A program made the translations under genes and the position numbers. The notes under the pieces are model-generated. The model was not told the origin of the DNA, searched no databases, and saw nothing but the letters and a program-made list of their open reading frames with translations. Positions 48,980 to 60,472 of a DNA stretch of 64,000 nt are shown here, piece by piece. How positions within the stretch are numbered: the first letter of the stretch is position 1; each line of letters begins with the position of its first letter. Source of the DNA: Gastrolobium villosum (Eukaryota > Streptophyta > Magnoliopsida > Fabales > Fabaceae); NCBI GenBank assembly GCA_032173675.1, contig JAVKPL010013538.1, positions 1 to 64,000 on the forward strand, given 5' to 3'.

Positions 48980-49488
48980 ACGCTTATTTCAGGTTCAGGT
49001 AATGTTGAGACCTCAGGTGGCAGGAGGCCAGAGCTGAGTTAGATATTACTGTGATATGCTGACGTGTTGGATGCTGGATATTGACTGTTGTTTATGTTTT
49101 CCGCTATTATTATGTTATTGTATGTTGAGACTGATGTTGGGCATTGTTGCCTTATTTGGTGAGCATGGGGTTTGTCCATGCTACATAGACTTGAGTATGT
49201 CTTGTTTAAATTAAAGTTGTATTAATGTATCAAGATTTTGGTCCAGGCTATGTGTTGTAGTCCTGTGACTTAGATACTCACTTTATATTTATATATGAGG
49301 TATTTCAGTTAGTTATCTTGCAATTTACATACAGGCATTATTTTATGAAATTGATTAAGTAATCAAGTTGGCTAAGGTTAATGACGTCATAATTGAATTA
49401 AAGAAAAAGTTATTCCGCATTTTAATTAAGCATGGCTTAATACGATAGTATGTTAACAATCCGGGTTAACACGGGTTGTTACATTTTA

Positions 49489-49500
49489 TGGTATCAGAGC
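49489..49500 (+). other. Primer binding site of gypsy-2
   Basis: TGGTATCAGAGC five bases after the LTR (spacer TTTTA), tRNA-Met type. Confidence 0.93.
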
Positions 49501-49659
49501 ACTTTCTAGGGAAAAGCCTGTATGTATTGCAATAACTTAGGATGTTTCATTGCGTGTCTATCTTGTGTTCTCTCTGATTGGTGTGTATTATGATAATGCA
49601 TATGTGACCACATGGCGTGGGCCTGATCAACTCATTCTTTGTGTAACTTGTGCAGAGTC

Positions 49660-51132
49660 ATGGTGCAACCAAGGAGGAACCAGGGTACGAGTGAGGATCA
49701 ACCGGATCTTGTCCTGGCTACATTAGCTGAGATGCAGGCGGCCCGACTAGCCGACCAGGAGTCCACGAGGTTGGCAAATCAGGCTATGCTGGACGCCATT
49801 AGAGAGGCGAACAGGAGAGCCACCGCTGAGGTTCTGGAGGAGAACTGGATGGCCAACATGACTATGATGAGGGTCATGTTGGAGGAGTTGAGGGCTGGTC
49901 CTACTGCTGGCCAGTGTCCTCCACCACCTCCACCACCATCACCGCCTCCACCTCCACCTAGTCAACAGGAGGACACCCAGAGTCAGATGGGTGAGGGTAG
50001 CCACTTGACGAGGGCTATGCAGGCCGTTCCTATTTTTGCTGAGGATCGAGATGAGATCGACCGCCGGCTGAATGCTTTCCGCAAGCATAAGCCACCTACG
50101 TTTGATGGGTCCTACGACCCCATTGCTGCTGCTAGATGGCTCCAGGCCCTGGACAAGATATTCAGGGTGATGCAATGTACAGAGCCACAAAAGCTGATGT
50201 TCGCCACATACATGCTGGAGGGCGATGCCCACGAGTGGTGGAAGAACACCTCCCAGGTGTTCAAGATGCAGGGGCACGTGATGACGTGGTCGTTCTTTGA
50301 GGATTGCTTCCTTGGTCGATATTTCCTTTATGACGCTCAGGAGAGGAAGCAGGGAGAGTTTGACAGATTGGTGCAGGGCTCGTTGTCTGTTGACGAGTAC
50401 TTGGCCAAATTTAATGAGCTGGTCAAGTTTGCTCATTTTCGTATGGCGAGGCCGACTCCCATTTTCTTAGCTGCTAAGTTCCGTAGGGTACTTAATGAGG
50501 ACATTGCTGGCCATCTTGCTGGTTCTGCTTCGAGAGACTTCGGGGCTTTGGTACAGCAGTGTCATGATATTGAGGACTTCTGCAGTGCGAGTCAGGCCAA
50601 GAAGGCCAAGATTGAGGTGCCACAGGGTATTAGTGGTTCCACTTCCTGGAGAGACAGGAAGTTCGGGAACAAGGGCAGGGGAAAACAGTTGGTAGCTAAA
50701 CAAGCGCCAAATCAGTTTAAGAAGACTTCTGCTCAGGGGAGTACAGCGAGACCTCCTGCTCCCAGATGCTCGGGATGCGGGAAGTCACATTTTGGGCCGT
50801 GTGCTACAGGCCAGTTGATATGCTTCCAGTGTGGCAAGGAGGGCCACTATTCCAGAGATTGCCCGACGGCGAGAGCTGCTGCAGTGCAGGCAGTTCCCCT
50901 GCAGATGGTTCCTACAGTGGCACCAGCAGTGCCACCTACTACGGGGCGTGTGTACACCTTTGATCATCAGCAGTCGGACAGAGCTCCGAACCTGGTCAGA
51001 GGTACTATTACCATTGGTGGTTCAGCTGTTGATGTATTATTTGATTCCGGGGCAACGCATTCTTTTGTTACTACCCCAATTGTTGTGGGCTTGAGTTGCC
51101 CAGTGCTGTGTTTTCTCCACCGATGCGGGTGA
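49660..51132 (+). pseudogene. Gypsy-2 Gag and protease, frame lost in protease
   Basis: The ATG at 49660 follows CTTGTGCAGAGTC. Residues: N-terminal coiled-coil-like region (LAEMQAARLADQ), a proline run near 87-100, retrotransposon-gag domain (FDGSYDPIAAARWLQALDKI to about 310), zinc knuckle CFQCGKEGHYSRDC at about 388-401 and protease motif LFDSGATHSFV. A one-base deletion near 51090 throws the frame, which then ends at 51132. The protein is otherwise complete. Confidence 0.92.
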
Positions 51133-53868
51133 CCACCACCACCGGAGAAAAATGTTTGACCTCCACTGTCCATCGCGATGTAGCGTTTCAGTGGGATGGC
51201 CGTGACTTCTCGGTAGATCTGATAGGATTGCCGATGGCCAACTTGGAGATTATTCTGGGCATGGATTGGCTGTCCAGAAACTGTGCATTGATTGATTGTT
51301 GTGCCAAGAGAGTGGTGATGTCTCCGGGTGGGTCCACAGCCAGTTCCTCACCGTTCATTTCAGTCCTGCAGGCGAGGAGGGCCTTGAGAGCAGGGGCATT
51401 TGGCTATGTCATGTTGGGAGGTTTGGTGAGTGGGACACAGGAGGATCTCACTGCATTCCTGTGGTGAGGGAATTCCTCGAGGTGTTTCCCGAGGAGTTTC
51501 CTGAGTTTCCACCACAGAGGGAGATATAGTACTCCATTGAATTATTGCCTGGTGTGGGGCCTATTTCACTAGCTCCATATCGGATGTCGCCACCGGAGTT
51601 GGCAGAGCTGAAGAAACATATTGAGGATCTTTTGGCAAAAGATTTAATTCGGCCGAGTGTGTCTCCTTGGGGAGCACCGGTCATATTTATGAAAAAGAAA
51701 GATGGGACTATGCGATTGTGCACCGACTACAGGCAGTTGAATAAGGTGACAATCAAGAACAAGTATCCCCTTCCACGCATTGATGATTTGTTGGATCAGC
51801 TCAGGGGTGCTTGCGTATATTCGAAGATTGATACCATCAGATACGGGTTAAGCCGGAGGATGTCCCAAAGACAGCGTTTCGCTCGAGGTACAGTCATTAT
51901 GAGTACTTGGCGATCCCGTTTGGACTCACCAATGCACCCGCAGTGTTCATGGACTACATGAACAGGATCTTCCAGCCGTACCTGGATCAGTTTGTGATCG
52001 TCTTCATTGACGACATCTTGATTTACTCCAAGACAGAGGAGGAGCATATTGAGCACTTGAAGATTGTGTTGCAAGTGTTGAAAGAGAAAAAGCTATATGC
52101 CAAGCCGTCGAAATGTGAGTTTTGGCTCAAGTCGGTGAAATTTCTGGGTCATGTGATTTCCGTTGATGGAGTTGCAGTTGATCCTAACAAGATTGAGGCG
52201 TGATGGATTGGGAAAGACCCAAGACGGTTACAGAAATGAGAAGCTTCTTAGGTTTGGCTGGGTACTGCAGGAGGTTCATTGAGGGATTCTCCAAGATGGT
52301 GCTACCGATGACTCGCCTTACCCGAAAGGAGACTCCATTCGTGTGGACACATGAGTGTGAGGAGTGCTTCCAGGAGTTGAAGGAGAGACTGACTACTGCT
52401 CCTGTGTTAGTCCTTCCTGATCCTGCGGAGCAGTTTGAGCTTTATTGTGATGCCTCTGGTATGGGGCTAGGCAGTGTGTTGATGCAGAAAGGGAAAGCTG
52501 TTGCTTATGCTTCAAGACAGTTGAAACCTCATGAGGAGAACTACCCGACTCACGAATTGGAGTTGGCAGCTATTGTATTTGCTTTCAAGATTTGGAAGCA
52601 TTACCTGTATGGCATGAAGTTTGCTGTATTCAGTGACCACAAGAGTCTGAAATATTTGTTTGATCAGAAGGAGTTGAACATGAGACAAAAGAGATGGATG
52701 GAGTTCTTGAAGGACTACGACTTTGAGTTGAGGTACCATCCTGGCAAGGCCAATGTGGTAGCCGATGCTTTAAGTCGGAAATCCGTGAGCTTATCCAGCT
52801 TGATGATGAGTGACTATGAGGTGATCGAAAAGTTCAGAGACTTGAGAGTGAACTCCTTATTTGGAACTGCTCGAGATGGAAACAACAGAAGTGATTAATG
52901 AGCTGATGGAAAAGATTAAAGAGGCGCAAGTGCAAAGAGAGTGCCTTGATTATGTGAAAAACCAAGATGATGTGTCTTGGAATGAAGATGGATTGCTGCT
53001 GTTCCAGAAGAGGGTTGTGATCCCTCGAGGGCCATTGACTGAGGAGGTTATGGCAGAGGCTCATAAGGGCCAGTTTACTATCCACCCTGGTGCTACAAAA
53101 ATGTACCAGGACTTAAAGAGAAATTTTTGGTGGCCGGGCATGAAGAAAGACATAGCGGTCTACGTATCCAAGTTTCTTATATGTCAGAAAGTGAAGATTG
53201 AGCACCAGAAACTGTCTGGTAAGCTTCAACCTCTTGAGATTCCACATTGGAAGTGAGAGAGTATTTCCATGGACTTCGTGGTGGGATTGCCGAAGACTCA
53301 GGCTGGTTGTGACTCTATCTGGGTCATTGTGGACAGATTGACCAAGTCTGCCCATTTTCTTCCAGTGAAGGTGAGCTTCACTACAGAGCAGTTGGCCAAG
53401 CTATATGTCCGCGAGATTGTGAGACTTCACGGGGTGCCCGAGAGTATCATCAGTGATAGGGACCCGAAGTTCACATCTCGGTTCTGGGAGGCGCTGCAGG
53501 GAGCTTTTGGTACACAGCTGAGATTGAGTACCGCCTATCACCCTCAGACTGATTGACAGACTGAGCGGACCATCCAGACATTGGAGGACATGTTGAGGGC
53601 TTGCACTTTGGAGCAGGGTTCAGTAAGGGATAGGTACCTTTCGTTGGTGGAATTTTCGTACAACAATGGTTTTCATGCTAGTCTGGGCATGGCACCCTAC
53701 GAGAAGCTGTATGGTATGAGGTGTCGGACTCCTACTTGCTGGTCTGAGGTTGGAGACAAAGAACTATTTGGCTTGGACTTTGTCCAAGATACTACCCGCA
53801 GATCCAAATGATCAGGGAAAAGTTGAAGCAGGCGCAGAATCGCCAGAAGAGCTACTACGATGTCAAGC
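51096..53868 (+). pseudogene. Gypsy-2 pol: RT, RNase H, integrase; multiply broken
   Basis: Continuing homology runs through protease end (GMDWLSRNCALIDCC), RT (PLPRIDDLLDQL, VFIDDILIYS), RNase H (YCDASGMGLGS, FSDHKSLKYLF, VADALSRKS) and integrase (FTIHPGATKMYQ, MDFVVGLPKTQ, IISDRDPKF, HPQTD). Breaks include frameshifts near 51450, 51830, 52200, 52870 and 53790. At 51830 about 13 bp are lost, so RT lacks LRSGY. In-frame stops are at 51527-51529, 53254-53256 and 53554-53556. The last readable integrase codons are SYYDVK, just before the repeat at 53869. Confidence 0.9.
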
Positions 53869-54235
53869 AGTGGTAGTTGTGATGGCAGTAACTACGGCGA
53901 TGGTAGTGATAATGGTGGCGACAACGGTAGTGGTGGGGATGGTGGTGGTTAAGGTGACGACAGTGACTGCGACAATGATAGTGGGGATGGTGGTCGGTGG
54001 CAACAACAATGGTAGCAGTGGCATGGTAGTGGTGGTTGTGGTGGCAATAGTGGTAGCAATGGTGATAGTAGTGGCGGGGGTGGTGCAATGGTGGCGGCGG
54101 CTGTGAGAGTAGTGGTGGTGGTTGGTGGCGGCGGCGGTGATAGTAGTGGCTGCTATAATGATAGTGGCGGTTGGTGACAATGGTGGTGATGGTGGCGGTT
54201 GCATCGTGGTGGTGGTGACAGTCTACAAAGCACTG
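53869..54235 (+). repeat. GGT/GAT-rich simple repeat, right block
   Basis: Its first 148 bp (53869-54016) duplicate 46844-46991, and the tract then goes on with related triplets (AGCAGTGGCATGGTAG). The gypsy-2 element thus sits between two copies of the same 148-bp segment. Confidence 0.85.
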
Positions 54236-54655
54236 ACTCGTTAACTTTTTTGAATAAAGCGTGTCGGACACATGTCCGACACGGACACGTTCCGACACGC
54301 AGTCAACTTTTTCCGACACGTGGTCAACGCTTGGACACGCTCGGACACGCTCGGACATGCTTTTTTTTTAGTCTTAATTTTATTTTATTAGCTAAAAATA
54401 AAATAAAATTATGTATAAATCAATTTTTTTCTGTAATGAAATTTGACATGAAAAATTAACAAGTAAGAAAAATTATTTTTTTATATTTGTTATAAAATTT
54501 GAATATTTGATTAGTTATATGACTTATTATGAATTGTTATACGTATTAAATATTATTTAATATCAAAACGTGTTTTAACGTGTCGAAATATGCCATTTTT
54601 TAGAATTAACGTGTCGGCGTGTCGTGTCCCGTGTCAGTGTCCATGCATCATAGGT
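54236..54655. mobile_element. Insertion with CGTGTCGGACACG repeats
   Basis: A block of GTGTCGGACAC, GTCCGACACG and CTCGGACACG words (54260-54360), an AT-rich middle, and GTGTCGGCGTGTCGTGTCC near 54610-54635 interrupt the GGT/GAT tract. The two GC-rich ends are partly complementary, suggesting a MITE-like element. Exact termini and TSD could not be fixed. Confidence 0.5.
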
Positions 54656-54915
54656 GACAGTGACATGGTGATAGCAATGGTGGCGGTGGCGATGACGACA
54701 GTGGTTGCGATGATGGTGATGGTGGATGATGGCGGTAGTGGTGATGGTGGTGGTGACGGTGGCATGGTGGTAGTGATAGGTGGAGGTGGTGGTAACAGTG
54801 GCATCGTGGTGGTGGGGGGTGGTGATGACGGCACTGGTGGTATGATGGCGGTGGCGGCGATGGTGGTGGTGGTCGTGTCGTCATGATAGTGGTGGTGGTA
54901 GAGGTGGAGAGTGAT
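54656..54915 (+). repeat. GGT/GAT-rich simple repeat, end block
   Basis: Continuation of the triplet tract after the insertion (GGTGATGGTGG, GGCGGTGGC). Low-complexity frames only. Confidence 0.75.
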
Positions 54916-55536
54916 TGAAGAGATAAGTGTTTCTCATTTTGTGCTCGAGAACGAAAAAGCAAAATTATTTTGATTATTTTTTCTTTTCCCCAGCACAAAA
55001 ATTAAACCGGTTAATCCCAGGAACAAAAAAATAAATTGATTTTACCAAATGAATTTTCTATCCATTTCTGTTCCAGGGAACATAAATTAAAAAAAATGAT
55101 TCGGGGACGTTTTAGAGCCCAACTTATTATAGCTTGTTATTTTTATTTTATTTTATTTTATATAATGATGCACTAAATTTGAATCTATAACTCTATCCAA
55201 AATATCTAATTTGCTTATCCCTAATGGCAATATGAGTTGAGCCTGACGGATCAACCCACCAAAATGGGGCGGGTTGGGTTGAGGTTTTCAACCCACCAAC
55301 TCACTTCAATCTGCCCCGCTAGAAGTGGGTCAAAACGGATTCAACCCGCTGGGTTATAATTTTTTTTTTATAATTAGTTAGTATTTCATTTGTCATTAAA
55401 TTTTTGTGATATCCAAATTATTTTTTGTCTTAGTACTTCCTAGAAAAAAATAAAAATTAACAATTTTATTTATGACAAATGTTATCTATATATGTAAACA
55501 AATGAGCAAGCTATCTCAACTCAGCTAATCTTTTAT
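54916..55536. other. Intergenic DNA with GGGTTGGGTTG/CAACCC segment
   Basis: At 55230-55350 GGCGGGTTGGGTTGAGG and CAACCCACC words form a small partly self-complementary block, probably a MITE remnant. Otherwise AT-rich, no gene seen. Confidence 0.45.
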
Positions 55537-56906
55537 TATGAGAAATAAACAAATTTATCTTTTAATATAGGAATGAGCTTGGGTCTTCAAGCTGTCACAA
55601 CTAAAATGACCCGAAGCAAAATATCTTGGGTTAACAAGTCGTCACGACTCAGCTAAATTCCCATTTTAACTGATTGTTTTCAACACAAATTTCATAATAA
55701 TTAAAAAAATCCTCTTTATCTGTTCATTTGTTATTACTAAACGATTTAAATTCACCAAACTGTCACAGTTAAAATGATAAAAATCGAGATTAACAAGTTG
55801 TCACAACTCAACTAATCTCTTCTTCCTACGATAACCATAATATTTGAACCAAACCATTATACATTTGATATTTTAAATAAAGTAGCAAAATATTTATTAC
55901 TAATAAAATTTGAATTTTGATATAAAGGAAAAAAAAACATTAACCATTTGAAATTGGATTTAATATCAAGATAATAACATAACGTAGTTTAAAGCGCAAC
56001 AGTTCAACTTCGTGGACATCGATTCTGGTTATAAAGCTACGTTAAGTTGTGCAAGGAAGTAACATGAGTACGTGAATGGTCATAAAAACGAAAAAAAACT
56101 AAGGAAGGACCCATCTACCTTTTTTGTCCTCACATGAGATATTAAAATGATCTCATCCTTCATTAAACATTTCTCCTCCACTAGTCCACTCTTACTAGCC
56201 TAATCATTCAGTATTGTTGGTTACATGATTGTTATATATTTTTTACCATGTATTTCGTTGGGTTCTATATAAAAGACCAGGAGACGAATATAATAGAACA
56301 TTTCTAGCTACCCATGTACCTTAATATGCCATTCAATATGCATTTGTTAAAAGGAAAAATGTTTATCCTTTTAAATGACACAACTTATATCCTTTCACTC
56401 TCACAAAAAAAATGGGACCCACACCTTTATTTTTTTGTCAACTCTCTCTACTCTTTTATCTATCTCTTTCTCTCTCTTAAAATTACACAACTTTACATCC
56501 TTTAAAATGACACACTTTGCCCTTTGTTAAAATAATAGTAAAACAAAAATAGAAAAAAAGAAGGAAATTCGAATCTGCCATTTTGTTTTACCTCTTTTTT
56601 ATACTTTAAAAATACAAATTCACATTTTCTCCAATGAACAAAATTCAAATCCCTTTAGTCCCATATATAATCCAAACTATTTTTATTGTGAATACTGGAT
56701 ATTTGACTCAAACAACTTGTTATGTGATTAAACTTTCATGTTTTGAATTCCTGTTTACAAAGTGCCATTTTATATAGAATATCAATCAAAACTAACTATT
56801 ACTTCAGAATTATTAGAAGAGAAAAAACAAAAACAAAACAAAACAAAAAATCGTCAGGTTGTAGCTCCTTCATCAAATATCTTATAAGCAATATTCATAA
56901 AGTTAT
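55537..56906 (-). repeat. Right arm of the 1.37-kb inverted repeat
   Basis: Reverse complement of 7348-8719. It ends at 56906 only because gypsy-3 is inserted there; the left copy goes on beyond the matching point. Candidate gypsy-3 TSD: GTTAT at 56902-56906. Confidence 0.9.
56352..56522. mobile_element. Mutator-type MITE, copy in right arm
   Basis: Reverse-complement copy of 7730-7900, flanked by TTTGTTAAA at 56343-56351 and 56523-56531. Same insertion, copied with the arm. Confidence 0.85.
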
Positions 56907-57397
56907 TGTAACGCCCTCCCTTGTATGCATCCAAGAGAGTCGTTTGCTAAGCGGAATTAGAGTCTATAACGTCACATGAGCTAATAAAGCAGTATACACA
57001 TCCGTAAGGCATATCAATAGTTCTTATAACTTCTGTGGACGATAAAAAATATTTCAAGTGATTTAGAAAGGGCACGTTTGGGGCTTCGCGTGAATATAAA
57101 ATAATAGTAAATCCAAGTTCGTTTGCTCATAAAAACACCACCCGTAAGGTGCACTGTAAAAATTTCAGCACTTAAATTCTTTTCACAAACGTTTTCCAAA
57201 ATAGCCGCTGTTCATCAAAGTTCAAGATAAAATAGAGGTGATAAAGTCTACAGTCATCCAAGAGTACCAAAATATTAAGCATTACAGTCATCCAATCAAA
57301 CAAACAGCAACAGTACAAGTCCATTCATCAGCAATCAACAACAAACATAACGTCTTCATGTGCTTTTACGTCCTCCTGCCATTTAGGAAAATAGCAG

Positions 57398-57422
57398 CCC
57401 CGAAGGGGTGAGAATAATCCCA
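57398..57422 (-). other. Double hairpin, gypsy-3 LTR
   Basis: In the element strand TGGGA-TTAT-TCTCA (5 bp with one G-T pair) is followed directly by CCCC-TTC-GGGG, which can fold as a C(UUCG)G tetraloop. Diverged in sequence but the same two-stem plan. Confidence 0.6.
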
Positions 57423-58099
57423 GTAGTGTGGCAATAAAACCAATAATATAACAGTATTAACTAGGCACAAAATCATAAACAGTCACTTCAACATATCCTT
57501 GTTCCTTTTTCCTTTTCCTTTTTATCATATTCATATATTGCGTATATAACGCCTTTCCTTTGCGCTTTTAGCACCGTCGTGCGCGCACTTCACAGTGGAA
57601 TCAATTATACCCTTGGCACCTGAGCTCCATGTGGATTCCAACTGTGGGCCTATGCGGACTGATGCCAAGTGTCCCATACCCCGGTACCTTGGGGATGCCT
57701 ATATGATGCTTGCTCAAACACATGGTCCTGTACATAACTATTCTACACAAGGCCTATATGATCTTGATACATGCATGTCATGCTATGCTTTCACACACAA
57801 GGCGTAAAAATGCGGCATGATGTAAGATGCATGCTTATATACCTTTCATATGCGTTATGCTGCCACATAACGTCTTTACCTCATAATCATATAGCCATCA
57901 CGGCACATTTTTGGCAGTTTCCTTTCATCATAATGGAACATAATATTTTTACGGCATATGGAGCATCATGTCACAATTTTATACCAGTAGTCAATAGTCA
58001 CATTAGGCAATATCGCCTGACACTTACCTTTGCGTGTCTTAAATATTACCAAACAGCAGCGAAGTATCTCACTTCTTAAGCGCACCTAAATCAATTACA

Positions 58100-58830
58100 A
58101 CTAATCATTTACAGTGGCTATTTACAGCAGAAACAGAGAGCATACAGCAGTGTCTTACAGCAGCAAAAACAGTGAGCATACAGCAGTGTTTTACAGTGGA
58201 AAACAGTGAGCATACAGCAGTGTTTACAGCAGCAAAACAGTGAGCATACAGCAGCATTTTTACAGCAGAAAACAGTGACGTTTGTGCTTAAAACAGTGAG
58301 CAGAAACAGTGAGTTGTTCTTTTAAACAGTGAACAGAAAACAGTGGTATTTTCCTTAAAAACAGTGGACAGAAACAGTGACGTTTTACAGCAGGAAAACA
58401 GTAAACATACAGTAGAAACAGTGAACGTTTTAAAACAGAAACAGTGGCACTTTGGACTTCAAAACAGTGGCATAAGTCTTGGTTTTTGGACATTGAAACA
58501 GTGGCATATTATGGCTAAAACAGTGGCATTTTATGCATAAAAATAGTGGCATTTATGCATAAAAACAGTGGCATATGATGACTAAAACAGTGGCATATTA
58601 TGCATAAAAATAGTGGCATATGATGACTAAAACAGTGGCCTTTTATGCATAAAAACAGTGGCATTTTATGCATAGAAACAGTGGCATTTGCTGACTAAAA
58701 CAATGGCCTTTTATGCATAAAAATAGTGGCATTTTATTTTCAAAACAGTGGCACATTCAAAGGGAAACAGTGGCACATTTCTCTTCAAAACAGTGGCATA
58801 TCCATACAAGAAAACAGTGGCATGAGTTTA
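58100..58830. repeat. AAACAGTGGCAT minisatellite with TTTATGCATAAA palindromes
   Basis: About 35 imperfect units of AAACAGTG followed by GCAT, AGCA or similar; period about 22-30 bp. Between 58505 and 58730 the units carry TTATGCATAA palindromes. Confidence 0.88.
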
Positions 58831-60453
58831 AACATAACCATGAGATTTTTATGCATACAAATCACCATGAAATAGCTCCACCATTCTACTTTTATCATGC
58901 TCATACTTGAATCCAAAACCACACATAATCAAGAAGACATTTAAGCACACACACATGGTTACACAATGAAAGAGTTCTAAGTTCAAGGCTTACCTCTTGT
59001 AGCACACACTTCACCACACCCTTCCTAGCTCTACTTCACAACAAGTCCTCACTTCCTATGGTGATCTATGCGCACACAAGGTGAGGATGAACAAGCTTGG
59101 ACAGTTTCAAGGTTGAAGACAAGGCTGGACAGTGGGGGAAGGTGAGGAGGAAAGCTTACTCTTGCTTGGGACAAAGGCTACGGTTTGATGGTGAGGGAAG
59201 GAGGGAGTTGGCTTGGCAAAGTCTTCTTGCTCCAAGGAAGCTTGTTGGTTCGGCTAGAGAGTGAGGAGGAGGAGGAGATGTTGGCTGCACTTGTACATGA
59301 GGCCAGCCCCTTCCTTATGCGCATATTTAAAGGGAAAGTTGCTATGATTAACCATCATGAAAAATTCTGATTACTTGAGGGGATGGGGCTGCATACAAGG
59401 GCTGAACAAGCAAAGGGTTTGCTTCTAAATTACTCTATGCACATGCAATGAGTGAGGAGAGATATGTTCAGCTTTGAAGGCTGTCCTAAGTCAGAAAATT
59501 TTCTGCACAATTGACCAAGCTATGCGCATAAAATGGAGTGGAGGAGGTGCATCATAAGCACATGTGAGAGGTTTACTAAGTCAACATGCAAGACAACCAT
59601 GTGGCAGCCCAAAAATCTGCATTGATGCAGTCTAGGTGCGCAAATGATGAGAGGTTGCAGCCCCAAAAATCTTCTTTGATTGCATGTGGAAGTAAGGGCA
59701 GGTTTGGCTCATGATGGGCTGCAAAAAGCTTGCAAAAATCTGCACATGGCAGCCTCATGATGGGAGGTGTAAGGTGGTTCTCCAAGTCAACAAGTTAGGC
59801 AGTTTTGTGACACAAAAATCTGATCCAAGACTCCCCCCATGTGCGCCAAAATGAAGGAAGATGCAGCCTAATATCATGCTAAATGGTACATGTGTCTTCC
59901 ATGCAATGAAATTGAAATCAAGTTATGCATAAGCAAGGTGAGGTGGCGGTTTAACAAGGGAAAATGGCAGATTTCAAAGTCCATAATCACACTCTCTTGT
60001 GCGCATGAAAGGGTGGTAGAAGGGTTGCCATGTGAAGGTTCCTTGGTACACAAGACATCCTTGTTGGACAAGGCTTAGGGAATTAGGTGTGGATTTAATT
60101 TGGGCTGAACAAGATTGATCCAAGAGTCCTCTTTGGGCCATTGACCACACAAAGAATCCAACCACATGAGTTCAAAAGTGACAAGTCCACACACACACTA
60201 GCCCACTTCTAAAGTCCAATAGACACTAAGGCCTTCTAACACACACTCACATTACTCATATGATTTTAATAAATTTCACATGTCTACATATTTATCCTCC
60301 TATGATTTAATTTAATTAATTACCTTAGTCTCATCCAAGGATAAAGATCAACAATTTCGCAAACCATCACACATACACCATAAATCCGAAATCTACACAT
60401 ACATCTATAACATATAGTACTTATGTATTCTACTAATTATGCGGGATGTTACA

Positions 60454-60472
60454 CTCTCCCCACCAAAAAGGA
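60454..60472 (-). other. Polypurine tract of gypsy-3
   Basis: CCTTTTTGGTGGGGAGAG on the minus strand beside the LTR. The hairpin ATTTTG-TCCG-CAAAAT lies next to it (60473-60488). Confidence 0.8.

Larger units (their letters stand above)
46992..49483 (+). repeat. 5' LTR of gypsy-2
   Basis: 2492 bp from TGTAAGAACCCACACC to GGGTTGTTACA. Carries the ATATCCGGATAT palindrome array (48056-48230) and the double hairpin (48941-48979). Confidence 0.88.
46992..53868 (+). mobile_element. Tekay-type gypsy element (gypsy-2), 3'-truncated
   Basis: 5' LTR 46992-49483, PBS 49489-49500, gag-pro-pol 49660-53868. The sequence stops inside the integrase C-terminal part at 53868. There is no PPT and no 3' LTR. 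The flanking DNA on both sides is the same GGT/GAT-rich repeat. Pol has many frameshifts and stops, so this copy is older than gypsy-1 and gypsy-3. Confidence 0.88.
56907..60453 (-). repeat. 3' LTR of gypsy-3
   Basis: 3547 bp from TGTAACGCCCTCCC to GCGGGATGTTACA on the plus strand. Double hairpin at 57398-57422; AAACAGTGGCAT minisatellite with TTTATGCATAAA palindromes at 58100-58830. Confidence 0.9.
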
